Shown piece after piece: positions 34,560 through 48,500 of a stretch of DNA of 64,000 bases (position 1 is its first letter; each line of letters opens with the position of its first letter). Below the pieces are notes generated by a model. The model ran no database searches, was not told the origin of the DNA, and worked only from the letters and a program-made list of their open reading frames with translations. The DNA is taken from contig OW804096.1 in NCBI GenBank assembly GCA_942159475.1, forward strand, positions 129,818,941 through 129,882,940, read 5' to 3'. Source of the DNA: Sthenelais limicola (Eukaryota; Annelida; Polychaeta; Phyllodocida; Sigalionidae). Position numbers and translations under genes: made by a program.

Positions 34560-34690
34560 TAATAATAATTATGATGAAGGCTGACCGGGTCAGCTGAAAC
34601 GTTGGTACTAAAGACGAATAAAAGAAAGTCAGAAAAAAACAACTCAAAGGTCTATTTATTTCAAGTTCCGAAGTCCATTGTCAACTAATG
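34560..34690 (+). repeat. Retroelement-like 3' tail with hammerhead-like core
   Basis: TGATGAAG at 34572, a short self-complementary stem (GCTGAC/GTCAGC) and GAAAC at 34596 resemble the CUGAUGA-stem-GAAA order of hammerhead ribozymes. Such a core is known near Penelope-like elements, and similar motifs appear in 3' ends of other retroelements. The base before TGATGA is A, not C, and I could not establish stems I and III. An AATAAA at 34617 follows. No reverse transcriptase is adjacent. Confidence 0.4.
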
Positions 34691-34898
34691 TCTAGTTCAC
34701 CAGCAGTAGGTAGAAAATCAAACCATCATTAATAATAATTATACTAAGAGTATACATGCGTAATTGCCATTTTACTCACCCCCAATTTTTTTTAAAACTA
34801 TGCATCGATTATTATCAATTATATGATAAAAGTGGCGAATTCATGTTAAAACATGGTCACCTCTAGCACATTGCTCATCTAAAAATATATATAAAACT

Positions 34899-34940
34899 TG
34901 GGTGGGTGGTGGTGGTGGTGGTGGGGGGGGGGGGGGGGGG
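34899..34940. repeat. GGT/poly(G) microsatellite
   Basis: GGTGGT units running into a G run of about 18 bases. Confidence 0.9.
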
Positions 34941-37900
34941 TGACACTATTTATTTTACAGTGCATAAGCAATGTTGGCCTTGATGTCGCGTGCGGTACAC
35001 ATTCTGGGTGGACCCAATCCTCCACCTACGCGAACATGTTTATAAATGTGGTTTCATCAATTTTGTCTATCAACAAAAAGACCATGATCGTCTTGTATTG
35101 AAATTTGAAAATAAAACAAAGTGTGTGAGAATTTATACACTCAACTAACACCAACATTCCTCGCCAGCCCAAGGGTTAGGTCATTTTTGACCGTTAATAC
35201 TAATATATTTACAGTACTCTATATAAATTTTTATCCAGTGGCAATTCTCAGATATATGCTATTTATAAAAATGACTTTGTAAAAACCTAGCATCAAATCA
35301 TAATTCGATGACAAATTGCTAGATTTCAGAAGCAAGGACTTTGTCTCTGTATTCGCCTTGTCTGTTGGATGTTCACAATAAATCCATTATCTGACTCTAT
35401 CCATTCAAAACATGAATTGAAACTGACACTCATAACCAAGAAATGATTAATCCAAGGAAAAGATTTTCTAGTGACTCTTTTCAGGTCGTCAGAGTTGCAT
35501 ACCTCTAGCCTAAATAAATAATAACACATAATAATAGTATACTGACATGAAATAGGATTGCCGGCAGTTGGTTATATAAGATGAATGAAATATGAGGACA
35601 ACGGCATTATGATCAGGTTCTCAATAATCAGTCTTTTTGAGACCAGGATGGTAGCACAATCTGAAGTATGCACAGTATAGTAGCACATTTTAGTATTTCA
35701 TAGCTTGACAAGCCTTGTATACAATCATGTGATCGTTTCGAGCAGTCTTCAGTAAAGATTTTTGTCGATATTTGACGCTTTATAAAGTAGGACATTTATA
35801 TATAATATGTTTGCCTTGGTCTAAAAATAACTAGAGATGTTTTCACACATTGCTGCTATATTCTCTAAAATAAAAAATATCCCATTTGATTAGTGCCGTT
35901 TTTGTCTACCAGTCTAACATCAGGAGAAATAAATGTGTCAATTGTGTTTAAACTGATGGCACGACTGAAGCGATATATTTCAAATGGGCAAAGCTGATTC
36001 ATCAAATGAATGGGATAACTAGCTGGGGGTTGCTCGCTTTTGAGTAGGTGCACTGCCCAAATCATTCACAACTGAGTGTCATAATATTTGCATAGATATT
36101 TGCTCCGCCCACTCCCAGCTTTACAAATCAGTTCTGGCGATCATATTCTCACCTATCACGAGTCTATATGTTCCTGTCTGCTACACAATTGGATTGACGT
36201 AATAGGATCGGTTAATTCCATAGGAACATCCTATGAATTCCCAGTACGAAATAGGTAATTGATTGGAGTATAGATTTTAACTTGCTTAGCATAATGATAG
36301 TATTTAAGTTTAGAAGCGCGTAATAAAGGGCCGAGAATTTCAATTAATCAGTCTGGGTCCATGGACGAGATCCCTATATCGGTTACCATGCCCATTTACA
36401 AGATATAATACACTGTCAAGTGACTGGAAAATACTGCATGTAGAGGTGTCTGAGGCAGACTAAACTGCCAGCAATGATGCATCACGAGATGTATGTTCGC
36501 TAGGGCGTGGGGCACAGGGTGAGTATGCAAACAAACATGTAAACTGTGCAAATATTTTGAATTTTTAGCTCTCCGGGACGGCACTTAGAAGAGCGGCATT
36601 TGATAATGCTTAAAGTCTGGGAAAAAGATCATACCCGAAAAACTTGCGCACATTTGATATCCAATGAAGCCCCAGTGATTCAAATGGAATTTAAAATTTC
36701 TACTCCAGAATGTCACAAAGCTATTCAATAATTATGTACTCCAGTATTTATCTAGATGTTTTTCCGTCTGCAGTTCTACAAAGACTATCGCTGGGCCATC
36801 CACCTATAATGGCGAATACAAGATTATTTCGGAATGTATGCAGGGAATGTACAACACATTGTCGAAATGCTAGGAGTTCCACGGCATCCCTCTCCGCCGT
36901 GATAACAAACGCAGGATTACCTGCAAGTTGTCAAAAAGGATACATTCTTCTCTTACCTTTTCCCATTGGTGTCAGATAACTATCTTATATTTATATCAGT
37001 TCCGTTCTTCCTTCAGTGTGGGGCCTTTTTAAGGTTGCGGAATACAATTAATACATGTAACTGGGTGGGTCATTTGGAAATCAAGGCGTACATTGAATAA
37101 GTGATATTTCAAATACTTATCTGCAGGGCAAGTATGGGGACAATTACATCCAAAATATGTTTATGGATGTGTGGTTGCATTTTGGTGCTTTCGATCAAGT
37201 TTCATTTAAAATTTAAACTCCTGGCTCTCGGTTCCTTTGCCAAATTTGTCATCTATATATTTACCATTTCAAAGTAACCATGCAAGTGATCAACTGATCT
37301 TCATTATATATACTGTACATCAATTACATCAATTCAGATAGTAAATAGGATTGCAATTTACCCTCTTCTCTCATACGAGAAAATGTTACCTGTGTCTTAT
37401 TACCTTGCATGGCTAATATCTGAGCCAAGTTGTTTGGGATGTCAACGTAGCTCAACGTCCTACCGTATTCTGTTAAGTGCCAAGGGCCGATCCATTCTTA
37501 AACCATTGGTGCAGCGTATACACTGTGATTCTATTCAACAGATAAAAAGCTATAAAAATGAATATGTGTATCAATACAATGGTTTTATCACTCATATACA
37601 TGTATAGGATATTATTAAGTGGTTGTGAAGAATAACTACGGTATACATTTGGGACTTTCACCAGGCCTACCGTGCAACCTTGGCACCAATTTAGCTTTAC
37701 GTCCTTGTGTAGTCATTACCATAGCCATACGATTTTACTGGCATCTAAAATCAGAACTTCGTGAATATTTCTTGCCTCCGATTCACTACTTTTGGCCTCT
37801 GGCCTCATATCATAAGGTGACGCTAATGAAACGAATTATCAGGCGTGTCCAGCACATCTACCACTGAATTAGGTAACTTTAGAAAAGACCTCCGACCTCC

Positions 37901-38300
37901 TCTTACCTATGACCCTCCCTTGATTCATAGTCAATATTTATTCGACACCCCTCCCCCCGCTACCTACCTGCCTCCACTCCCCTCCCTTTACCCCCGCCCT
38001 CAATGTATCCCAGCCTTGCTTTCTACTGTATAGACATTCTCTGCCTAGCTCCCCTCTACTCACCCTACAGTTAACCCCTCCCTCAAGCGACCCCACCCCC
38101 TCTCACACCGTTCAAATCTCCCTCCCTGCCTCCATTCTATTAGCCAATAACCCCTTTATCCACCTTGCCCACCCCCACCTACTCCCCCCTCCCGCCCCTC
38201 CTCTTCCTCCACTGGTTCATTATCATCAACTACACCAACATTTATATGCATACATTAACCGCGTATTTTCTACAACTACCACGTCAGGCGCGATCTAGTT
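34941..38300. other. Gene-poor stretch
   Basis: No gene is supported. On the - strand a frame at about 36918-36755 follows an acceptor-like CTTGCAG and stays open for over 50 codons; I could not place it in a family. A pyrimidine-rich, C-run-filled tract lies at 37885-38215. Confidence 0.4.
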
Positions 38301-38309
38301 CAGCCCCAG

Positions 38310-38316
38310 TATAAAT
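38310..38316 (+). promoter_or_regulatory. Possible TATA box
   Basis: TATAAAT in a locally GC-richer context, about 30 bases upstream of a possible 5' non-coding exon that ends at a strong splice donor. No coding exon can be linked to it. Confidence 0.25.
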
Positions 38317-38339
38317 TAACACAACATGAAGCCAAATTG

Positions 38340-38562
38340 CCCAGTCTTCCCGAAGCTCGACCAGTTGTAGGGGGAAAACAACGCTAAATTCCGCTACTTC
38401 CAAGACATTGCTTGCAGCAGAGGATCAGCTATATTTTCTGAAATCCAGCGGATCATTGCCAGCGATACACCCACCAAGCCATTCTCTTCCGCTCATCATT
38501 ATCACTGACACAAAAGCGTAATATAGTTGCGAACCTGTTCTCTTCGCCCAATTTGTCGACAG
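38340..38562 (+). other. Possible 5' non-coding exon with strong splice donor
   Basis: GC-richer than its flanks. It ends GTCGACAG|GTAAGT, a near-consensus donor at 38563. The only early ATG (about 38325) opens a 14-codon frame. It could be a first exon for a gene further along the + strand; the methyltransferase coding start is 11.4 kb away. This is inference only. Confidence 0.25.
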
Positions 38563-38568
38563 GTAAGT

Positions 38569-41500
38569 TATGGTTGTCACTGTATTTTATGATTGTTGAA
38601 GGATTGAAAACAGTATATATTTATAGAAAGGATTTTACTTATATGAATATACATGGTTATGTAATTGCGGTTTCGATTTAAATCTGCCGACATGATCATG
38701 GATGGGCTTAAACGAGACATTCTAAACTTTAAAGTTTGCGATAGATCTGTGTGGGATAGGTGCAATGAAAGAGACTCGGCAGAACTGGCGCGTCTGCGGT
38801 AAAGAAAGAAAAGTCCTGTTTTATTTTGTCTCTAATAATTGCAGAACACTTTTTAAAATATCGCGAAGGTTTGTGATAACCTAAACTTTATACAAATGGT
38901 TTAGATGATTTGCGAAATGGCACACTGCCTTCATACCTGTACTAATAAACTGCGCCCGACATAGGGATTATCATATTCACATGCACGCAATATTGGTTCA
39001 TTATTTATGTAGGCTCATTTTCCGTTTTACCAACAATTTCCCGATTCTGGAAATTATGTTTATTTTGCATGCAATTGTGTTATTGTAGAACATATAACCG
39101 TAACATTAAATCTGGATAGACTTTTTTTTAAAAGTCACAGTGAACACTTGCCTGAGAAACTAATAATTTGTCAAAGCATAAAGTTGATATTTATGCAGAA
39201 TTCCTGTATATATAAGGACGTGTATTAAGTGAATACCTGTAATATACCTAATGATAATTGCCTGCAATTAAAAGTATAGAGCAAGGCAGATTCAAATGCT
39301 ATAAGCCACATTTGACCTAGCTTCTAGTACGATACAGATATTAGTACCTCACAAACTTTTAATATGTGCTGTTCAATGGTTAAACTCAAGTTCCTCTCCA
39401 CATACCTGTGACCAGGGGCATCTTCTATAAGCTGTGAAATCCTGTCCAGCATACATATCTAACTAGATTATAGTCAATCATTTACTGGCATCCACCCATA
39501 GAACCATTAAGGGTTCGTACGTTACAATCCAGTTATCCGCAATCGTACGTTTAAGGTCCTATACTTTCACAAATTCTCCTCAGATGTATAGGGCTGTTGA
39601 TATCATATAATAGTATTTTATTAATTGGCGTCTGTGAGGGTGAATTTGCTATTGATTATGCATCGGTCCCATCTCCTATACGGGCAAACATAATCGAACC
39701 AAATCTCGTATAGCTCCGAGTGTAAACTCCTCCCTAGTCAACCGCGAAGAAAGGACGATCCAGGGCTCTAACATGCCATTTTTATGCAAAATTCTGGAAA
39801 TATGTCGCATACCTCATACTTGACTTTTGACCGCGATAGAAAGCAGACGCTCAAAAAAGTCGCCCCTCGAATGGCGACCGCACCTTGAAAATATCTTGAG
39901 TACAAACCTACCTTTCCCCTAAGTTATGCCCTGTCTGCAAAAGCAAACAATACTTTACTGTATTTCTTTACGAGACCAAGTTTTCTAAGCCCTGGGCATG
40001 ACTTGTCAAATATGGTAGAGGCAATCGCCATTCCTACAGATATGTTTCTGGGCACGTGCTTCCAACTATACTGGTGCGACTCCTAGTGAGCTGAGATATA
40101 ATATAGATATGTTCCAAGAATGGTAAGATTAGTGCGGAATCTACAGATGATACAATAGTTGTATCAAAAGGCGCTATTAAAGGATTAATGACCCATATTG
40201 GTGGGCTGCTGGTGCACAATCCTGAGGCGAAGCCAGGGACTATACACAAAAGAGGGCACCAGCAGGCCCTTTTAACCATTGCCTATGGTGGTTATTGACC
40301 CTAGACTTTCAAGGCAGTGATTAATGGGAATTACTAATGTTATGTATGAACACTTCTTGGGCACATGTGCGGTCTATTTCACACACCAAACATTTCAGAT
40401 CCATTGAGCTATAATTGGCCAATTACGAAACCGAATCAATAAGAACTCTGATTCGGACTACATCAGACCAAAAGTAATAAATCTGATATAAAGTTAATGA
40501 AGTGTTTAATCAAGGCAAGATATGCACATATCATGAACGTGTGCTTAGCCTTAGCTATTTGGTTTTGTTTAGAGAAAAACATAAGTGGGGTGGGGCGGAG
40601 ATTTGAGAGCAGTTATCCCTTTTTAGCCCTATAATGTGTTATTTACACAGTCGAGTTGGGGTACATTTGAAACTTAATATTCTTAATAGAATTTAAAATA
40701 TGGATTATTGTAGCGGTATGTTGGATGAATATCCATAAAATGTGCAGCCGACAAGGATATTGAAAGGTAAAAGTTCTCATGAGAAAAAACGTTTTCCTTA
40801 CCTTAATTTTCAATATAGCATGACCACATCCATTGTTAGGTTTTCGCAGAAACCCAGTGGAAAAGGGTTTGGATAGATTCTCAATGTTGGCCCCTGGTTC
40901 CGATATAAAGAGATAAAAGGGAAAGAACATGGTGCCCAGATCAAATACGTTGACCACACATAACCACCTGCTTTACGGTTCAACGGATAATTGTGGACAA
41001 CTGCCAGTCTATTTCATATTGTCACGAGTGGTCTAAGGTCAGCTGTCCTCCCAAATTTCTGGTCATCAAGTGCACACTCTGGGAATATTTTTCAATGTAC
41101 TATCAACATAATCTACCAAGATGATGTATATATGTATACGTAGGGGGCGAAGTATTTAGTTCTGAACAGGCTAGTAATTGATTTATTCCTTTGGTGCCAA
41201 GGAATCTCCTGATTTCAGTTGTAATAGATATCATAATATAGACCAAATATGAATATACATGGAACATTTCACTAAGACATTATTTCCCCAACACGCAAGA
41301 TCATATGAAAAATACAGCCTTTTTATGACAGTTTAATACTTTTTTGGTATAGGCAACGCAAGTGGATATTTCCAGCTGCCATGAACATCTCTATTAGACT
41401 GAGATTAGACCCACCCCTCTCCTGTCACTGTTTTTTTTTTTATTTTTTTTTTATTACTATTACGGCCACACATTTACACAAATATAATAAAGACGCATAT

Positions 41501-43940
41501 TGGTTCATTGTGGAGGTTACCTAGATGACAGCCATTATGATGGGATAAAATTATTCATGTTTCCTTACTCATGTCATTTTATACCTAGATGCCTTTCAGA
41601 AAGTGGATATGGTTACGAATGGCGATAAATGTTTTTTTCTTAATTACAACTCAGCATCACTTTGATGGTGCCACCTATATCATTAGTCATGACATAAGTT
41701 GGTTTACCTGATCCCACAAAGTTGTTACAAAACTACACTACGAAATATTCAGCAACATGGAACTTTAGGAAAATATTGTATGTTTAGAATATGCTGTCTT
41801 ACATTTCTAATTCCAAGTAGTACTGAAGTAACACGTATTATTTCCTTCAATTTCCATTCTACCGTCAATGCTTGGCGAACATAAACCACTTGTCCGAATA
41901 TTGTTATCAGGAAATTGCGAATGAGATGCAGTCAGATAGTGAAGAGAAAGACAAGGCAAATTTCTCAGAAATCTCATTTTGGCGTCCGGAACAATGGTGA
42001 CAGCATCAAAATAAAGGATATAATAGTTTTTGTGTCCTAAAAATGCTGGTGGTCGACATGGTGTTATGAATAATGGATAATAAAGAATTGCATAGCTTTC
42101 CTAGATCGAGTTACGAAATCAGACCATAAATCTATGAGTCGTCTGAGAGACCATTAAACGTTGAACCTGTAAGGTAGATGAATGAAAAGGATGCAAATGT
42201 CCGAATAAACGGTATGTTTTTGGGCCAAAAATATAGGAAATTCGGTTGAAGATCTATTGAGTGATTAAGATTCTGTAAAACATTAATCAGTCGCACCAGT
42301 GCTCTCTTTCCACCCTTTTGTACTAACGCTTACCACCTTTAACAAGAAAACAAGCAAAAAATGCCTGTTGGATTTATTGCTGCCAGTTGTAAAATGCCGC
42401 AGGAACATGTGTTGTTCAGAACTTTTTTTTAGAAAGATATAAAACTAGGAATGCAGAGAACGCAGATATATCGGGAGGAAGTAGTGTATTCTGGCATTCA
42501 GATCATACCTCATTTTTCTCCTAGAATTACGTGTTGAAAGAGGCATGTAAACAAAAGAAATCACACAGACTAGTTTGAGCTAGTTACCATTCTATAAGAA
42601 GCCGAAATATTGAGGAAAATAAGGAAAAGATTCATAATTAACGCTTTAGTGATTATATATCAGTTGCTCAGACTGTGTGTGGCAGACTGCTACCATCTTG
42701 GTATGTCAGTTAGTGAGCATTGCCAAATAACTACTTTCTCCCTTGCCATGCATTGGTCTAATTATTCATTAACAATCCAAAAGTATACTAATGGATGAGG
42801 TCTCTGATCAGGGTTATCAATAATGTAATGGGGATGAACAAACACGCCTCTCACATCTACGGGGACTGACAAGTTCGGTAGGTTAGATAAATACCCCATT
42901 GATCGTTTTGAAAGATTACCAGGTACTACAATTGGGAGAAAGCCACGCACTTGCGGAGAGTATATATAAATCAACAGAGGTGCGTGTATAGCACTTAACC
43001 CTACCCAAACTGTATAAATGCCTCAAGTCACGATGTGGTACACAAAAGCGAGATAATTGAAATATGATTATATATAATTATATATGCCCAATAACAAATA
43101 ATCGAATAATTATCTTAATCAATACCAGACGTAGGCCACGGGTAAAGAACACAATCTTCACTCTCACTGCCCTATATGGATCTGTCCTATCAGCATTTTG
43201 AGTGATTTTGGGGTTAATGCAAACATTTAAATGCGTTCTCAATTGATAAAAAAACATCTATAGGGAATACCTGCAAAATAGGGAACGCCATTGACCTTGC
43301 CATCAGATACACTATCGTCGCAGAAGTGAACGAAACATGTACCTGGCCGAGATTCACTTTTTGTTGTGTATAATACAGCACAATGTAATTTCCCTGAAGA
43401 TCTAGATTCAGAGAACCAGACGCAGGTAAAGTGACCGACAAAAGTAAATTACGTTAACTTGATGGTAATAGGAAAGAACAAGCACGCCTAATTCAATGCA
43501 TACAATATATACAGCCAAGTATCATTTAATAAATCAAGCATTAATTATCAAATGAGACATACTAATTATATAATTGTGGGCTTTCATAACCAGAAAATAT
43601 AATCATACCGAAAAGAAACAAAGTATTATACATTAACGAATACAATCCTTGATCGATAGAGATATATTCAATGGAAACGCAGGAACAGGTACCGTTTCCA
43701 GACATCTTACTTATTCGTGAAGTATCAATATTCATGTATATTATTATCTTAGTCTGCGAGGCGAAGATTGCCAATGATGGTTATTTATAAATATTGGCTC
43801 GTGAAGGGTGGGGTCACACGCTAGATACTCAGAATACATTAACCGACATTGGGAGGTGGGCGCATCCAAGTCCCCGACGGGCAGACAGGATGTATCTACC
43901 TCTTCTGTCCTTCTTTTACCAAACTAACGCTTCCACTCTA
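38569..43940. other. Gene-poor stretch
   Basis: AT-rich. The only recognisable item is the segment at 40165-40305, which resembles 12135-12262 and contains a partial palindrome (GCTGCTGGTGC...GCACCAGCAGGCC). The short open frames lack motifs. Confidence 0.4.
40165..40305. repeat. Dispersed repeat shared with 12135-12262
   Basis: Shares TTAAAGGATTAATGACC and GGTGCACAATCCTGAGGCGAA-like words in the same order as the 12-kb copy. It has an internal inverted repeat around the CTGGTGC words. Confidence 0.45.
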
Positions 43941-44144
43941 AAGGCTGACGCACACATTGCCGATTTGGCCCCCGATTGCCCCACGATCTGGGGCTCCCGA
44001 TGAATCTTAGGATTTCCTTTCATAACCTGATTTATGTTTTTGAAATAACATAAACCATGGTTTGAAATGAAATCTTAGGATTCATCAGGAGCCCCGAATC
44101 GTGGGGCAATCGGGGGCCAAATCGGCAATGTGTGCGTCAGCCTT
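43941..44144. mobile_element. 204-bp near-perfect palindromic MITE
   Basis: The left arm starts AAGGCTGACGCACACATTGC and the right arm is its reverse complement, ending GTGTGCGTCAGCCTT. Pairing continues through GGGGCTCC and the GATGAATC region almost to the centre near 44043, with scattered mismatches. Transcribed RNA would fold into one long hairpin. It is non-coding. Confidence 0.8.
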
Positions 44145-45300
44145 AAAAGAAGCTCTATCAAGTGAAATGAGGCAAGATCTTACTCTTCTCAGACAATTTT
44201 GTACTCACCTGACCAGCTCGTGATCAGTGATAAAAAAAATTTGCTATTTTCACATTAAAGGAAGATTCCAGTATTATATATAAGGGAGAACCCCATTGAA
44301 GTAATTTGTAAATGCTCTGAAATAAATTATCCTCTCAATTGCCTAGCAATCATATCAAGCAATTTAATAATAATGAATAGAAAACAAATTCTGAAAGCAC
44401 TGCATTCCAACAGTCAATTTGGGGTTGGTAGGCAAACACATTTTTCCTTTAATTTATTTTATATAAAATAGAAATTCCATCAAACATACCTGTGCACTCA
44501 TACTAGACTGAATGATTTCCTATATATTCCCTGAATAAAGAATGGTCCGTCTTCGCTGTCTGGACTGTGTGAATTTAAGAGTGAGAATTTGCTACAGGTG
44601 ACCGATTTTTGGCGCAGTCTAGAACTTTATTAAGACATGTAACCAATGTGATGTCTTTCACATCCTTATTTCCTTTCCAGCATTTGTCAAGGGTCACGAA
44701 ACTTGGTAGTTAAGAAAAAAAATATACTCTGAAAATACTATAAATTCGGTCATGATTTTTCATGCCGATGTCTACACGAGCGGTCCCTTTATGATGTACC
44801 GAGTTTTTTCTGACCCAATTACTTTATCCAGAGGAATTGTTTCAACACCGAACGTTTGAAACGTTAACATGCGAAGAACAGAAAATGTCGATAACTTATC
44901 AATCGTATTGACCTCAATATGAAACAGACCAGGTTGTATTAAGATGTTCCTACAACAGCAGCAAAAACAACAACATAAAACGAGAAATTAATTATTGTCA
45001 AAAGACATGAAATTTATTACTCAATTATCATCACTCAAAGACCTAGGCATCAACGATAGAATATATATGTATAACTCTCTTATCTTAATAGATCTTAATT
45101 ATGGAGGATACATGTTGTATTTATCCGCCACCTTTTTGACACTCCCATCCATATGTATGTTCATGCTCCTATAAGTATACTGATTAGAGTCGAATATTCG
45201 TCCTTTTTGTTTGCCTTTCTTGGTTATTCTCTTACCCTCAGGTCATTTACACTTGGCTTATTTAGACACCTCCTTGTTATATCGACGTTATATGTTATAC
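44145..45300. other. Non-coding stretch between two MITEs
   Basis: AT-rich with no supportable gene. Confidence 0.4.
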
Positions 45301-45535
45301 GGGTCCGATTTTCAGAAAATGTACAATTGGCAGCTGTACACATTTAGTAAATTCTACAAAATTAGGCTGCAATTTGGTCAATACTAGGTAAATTCGAGTA
45401 TATTCGGCATCGCATTGATTCTGGCAATCTGTTTGGCTAGGTTGAACTGTACTTTGAACTTTATTTTCGTCTGAAATTTGGACTATTTGAGAAGATTGGC
45501 GAAGTTGAATTGTACATTTTCTGAAAATCTGACCC
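45301..45535. mobile_element. 235-bp MITE with 28-bp inverted repeats
   Basis: The left arm is GGGTCCGATTTTCAGAAAAT then GTACAATT. The right arm is AATTGTACATTTTCTGAAAA then TCTGACCC, differing at one position. The interior is AT-rich and non-coding. Decayed pieces lie at 12030-12076 (right end) and 12484-12640 (left half). Confidence 0.7.
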
Positions 45536-48500
45536 ATAATATATGTAGGACAGCGATAACATAAGTCTGAAGATATCATAGAACCACTGATTTATCATAG
45601 TTATGAAAATAAGTGAAAGGAAGAAATGGGAAATATGTTGTTGTACAAGATGTCTAGTGGGATTTAGTTTAAAACGTTCAATATTTCTCCAAATAATAAT
45701 GAATGGAGGACTGTGCGTCTTGAGGATAGGAAAAACCCATCTCTTTATAAAGTAAAGATTCGAAGAAAGAGTCACACTTCACCCAGTTCCTTGGCAGAAT
45801 TGTCCACGGAGAATTCCAGCAGGCCAAGTTAAGGAGAAGGGGGTTATTTGAAGAGGAGATCATGCAGACATATCATGAGACATTCATTTAAGATTGGGCA
45901 ATCTCCAATTAATGGAAACAAAGTTAGCCTCACCCACAATTGGCAGGAAACATATAGTCTTGGTAAATGTATGTTATATAAACCACTCCTATATCATATC
46001 TACGTAATATACAAATTAACCAAGCATGTCTAATGTTGAACATTGCGTCCTGTGGCTTGTATGAATCTCTCCATTAGCTGATGAATAGTACCTAGGATTG
46101 TTTTAACTTGAACACGAAGAATAAAAGATATTTCCTGTTCTTTCGTATGATTTTATAATGCCAGGAAGTCACTATAATTTTGCACTTTTCTCTGATTATC
46201 AAATTTAATTTTGTAAAAGAACACAAATCCAAGGGCGTTCATATGAGTTCCAGGTAAAAAATAGACGTATAATTTCAAAGTTAATTTTCCATTTTCAAGA
46301 GGTAAGAGGAAATTTAAGATGGGTGAAAAATGGGGAAACCAACATGCAGAGATTCAGTAACGATATCGAATGATAAATAGGGAGAGTGAGTATACGTGGA
46401 TTGACCCGAAGGGAAAATATTAATTGTTTTTTGTTCTAAATCAACTTCATGATTTTTTGGCATTTCTGTCAACACCAATAATTAATGAACCAATAGAGAT
46501 CACGAAAGAGGTAATAAGTTGATTCGTCCAGAGGAATTCTAGTGTAAAAGTTGTTCTACGAATGAGTATTACGAGAATAACTACAGGAAAATGTGGCCGG
46601 GACAGGAATAATTACCCAACTTTAGTCGGTTGTTCATGGGTAAATGCGACAGTGGGTACTTCCGAGATCTAGGAAACGTTTGGAATCGATTTAATTTGCA
46701 CTTAAATAAAGCGCACACAATTAATGTTTATGCAAACAACAGCCCATTCCATACCTGTATAACCACGTACGTGATGACACCTGTTGCTACAAATCAAAAA
46801 GTTGGCATGGAGAAATAAATAGTTGTGGTAATCGGAGCAGCCCATTCAATTTTATTTCATTTTATGTATCAATAACTGCATCATATCACGAGGAGACGAA
46901 ATTGCGAAGGAAAGGGGTCAAAGGTGAAGAAAATGTGGTGGGACTGTGGATTGAATGGAAAAGGATTTGGAGAGACTTACCTATCATTCTCTACAAAGTC
47001 GGTCACCCGATTAGAAGATGGAGTTGTGAGGAATTGCAGGAATGGGTAGTTGTATATGCATACCTGCCTGCCGACTGAAGCTGCTAAAGGCTTTTCATGT
47101 CAAGTTGAGCTCACTTCCAGCTTCTCCTTAATTTTCTGTAAGACATGAGCATATGCTTGATGCACAATAATATTTAATACCGTTTTCGCACAAAAGCGAC
47201 ATGCAGATTATCGCATCAGCAATATCCCCCAACTATTCATTCAAGTAAGACAGGGAACAATGATTCGTATTAGCAAACCTTGGAAGCCCAAGTAGAGTGA
47301 TGATCAGTGCAAGAAATGTTCCGTTTTCAGGAATTATTTGATATAGTGACCAATATTGCAGTTATTGTACCAACCGGTATTGTAATGTTATAGTGGAGGA
47401 TTTAGCCTTTTGAAAATTATTTTTGCTTCATTTTCCCTTGATTCTACTTTGGGACTTCCTTTGAGCTACTTACTTATCCCCTCCAACGTCCTCCCCCGCA
47501 TTTTATGTTCTTTCTTTCTGCTACGTGGAAAAGCTGCCAATGCCCCGTTAACAAGGCAGATCAGTGCCACATTCTTCTCTAGGAATGCTGCTGGCTATAT
47601 TTATGTATGTATGTCAGACATGCGTAGTACAACTGCAAATATTTTTTATCTCTGGACAAATCTGATGTTGATAGTTTTGATTGCACTGACATTTTTACAA
47701 TCCACAGGTGTACCGCCCGTGTCCTGTACATGTCACGAAATCCATAAAATAAAACAAAAAGAGAAAGAAATTTAAAAAGGTATATCGTTCATACAGAATT
47801 ACCTTTCATCCGACGAGAGGCAAGAGTATCTAATTATATGCGCCCAGTATTATTAGTACATACTGGATGTATGATAAAGGGCAAAGATAAGAGCTTCCAG
47901 AGGGTAGCCTTTTCAGGGAACAGATGGGGGTACTAAGCAACAGTATTGCTCGCCGCTCGCCATGCACTTGTTCTCAGTTTAACCTGTAAGTATAAGAAAA
48001 GAATAATTGATGCACCCATGAAGGAGAAGAATAGAACTTGTTGCATGCCATCACAAGGGAAGGTTGCGGCGCGCCAGGAGTGTGCTATTTGAAGGACATT
48101 GCCATAGTTCATAAAATTGTTTTGTCACAGAAACGCTTATCAATAATATGTCTACTTGGCATGTCCTTCGTGGAGGCAAAGGACATAACACTTTGAATGC
48201 ATAATAATACTTCTTTTGATTTCATGTACAGATTCTCCTAATTATTGTGGACCTAGATCGATTCTTGAAATCGATTTCAGGTATAGATTATCATAATTAT
48301 TGTGGAACTATTCTTGAAAATCGAATGCAATTGCATTTAATTGTTTTCAAACATTGGGAGGAAAACAATTGTAACATTATATAATGTTGATATACGAACC
48401 AAATAATAAATCTTACTGCAATACCCTTTTATATTAACCACAATCCAAATCACATATGTCACACAATCTATTAGCCATCTACAGATTAATATCAATATCC

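Noticed and set aside
36755..36918. Possible - strand exon after a CTTGCAG acceptor
   Set aside because: Open for over 50 codons, but no matching donor, partner exon or family could be found.
37845..38033. Pro/Tyr/Leu-rich frame in the pyrimidine tract
   Set aside because: Low-complexity C-rich DNA gives such frames by chance.
47410..47775. 121-codon + strand frame
   Set aside because: It starts with TTG rather than ATG, has AT-rich composition and no recognisable domain.
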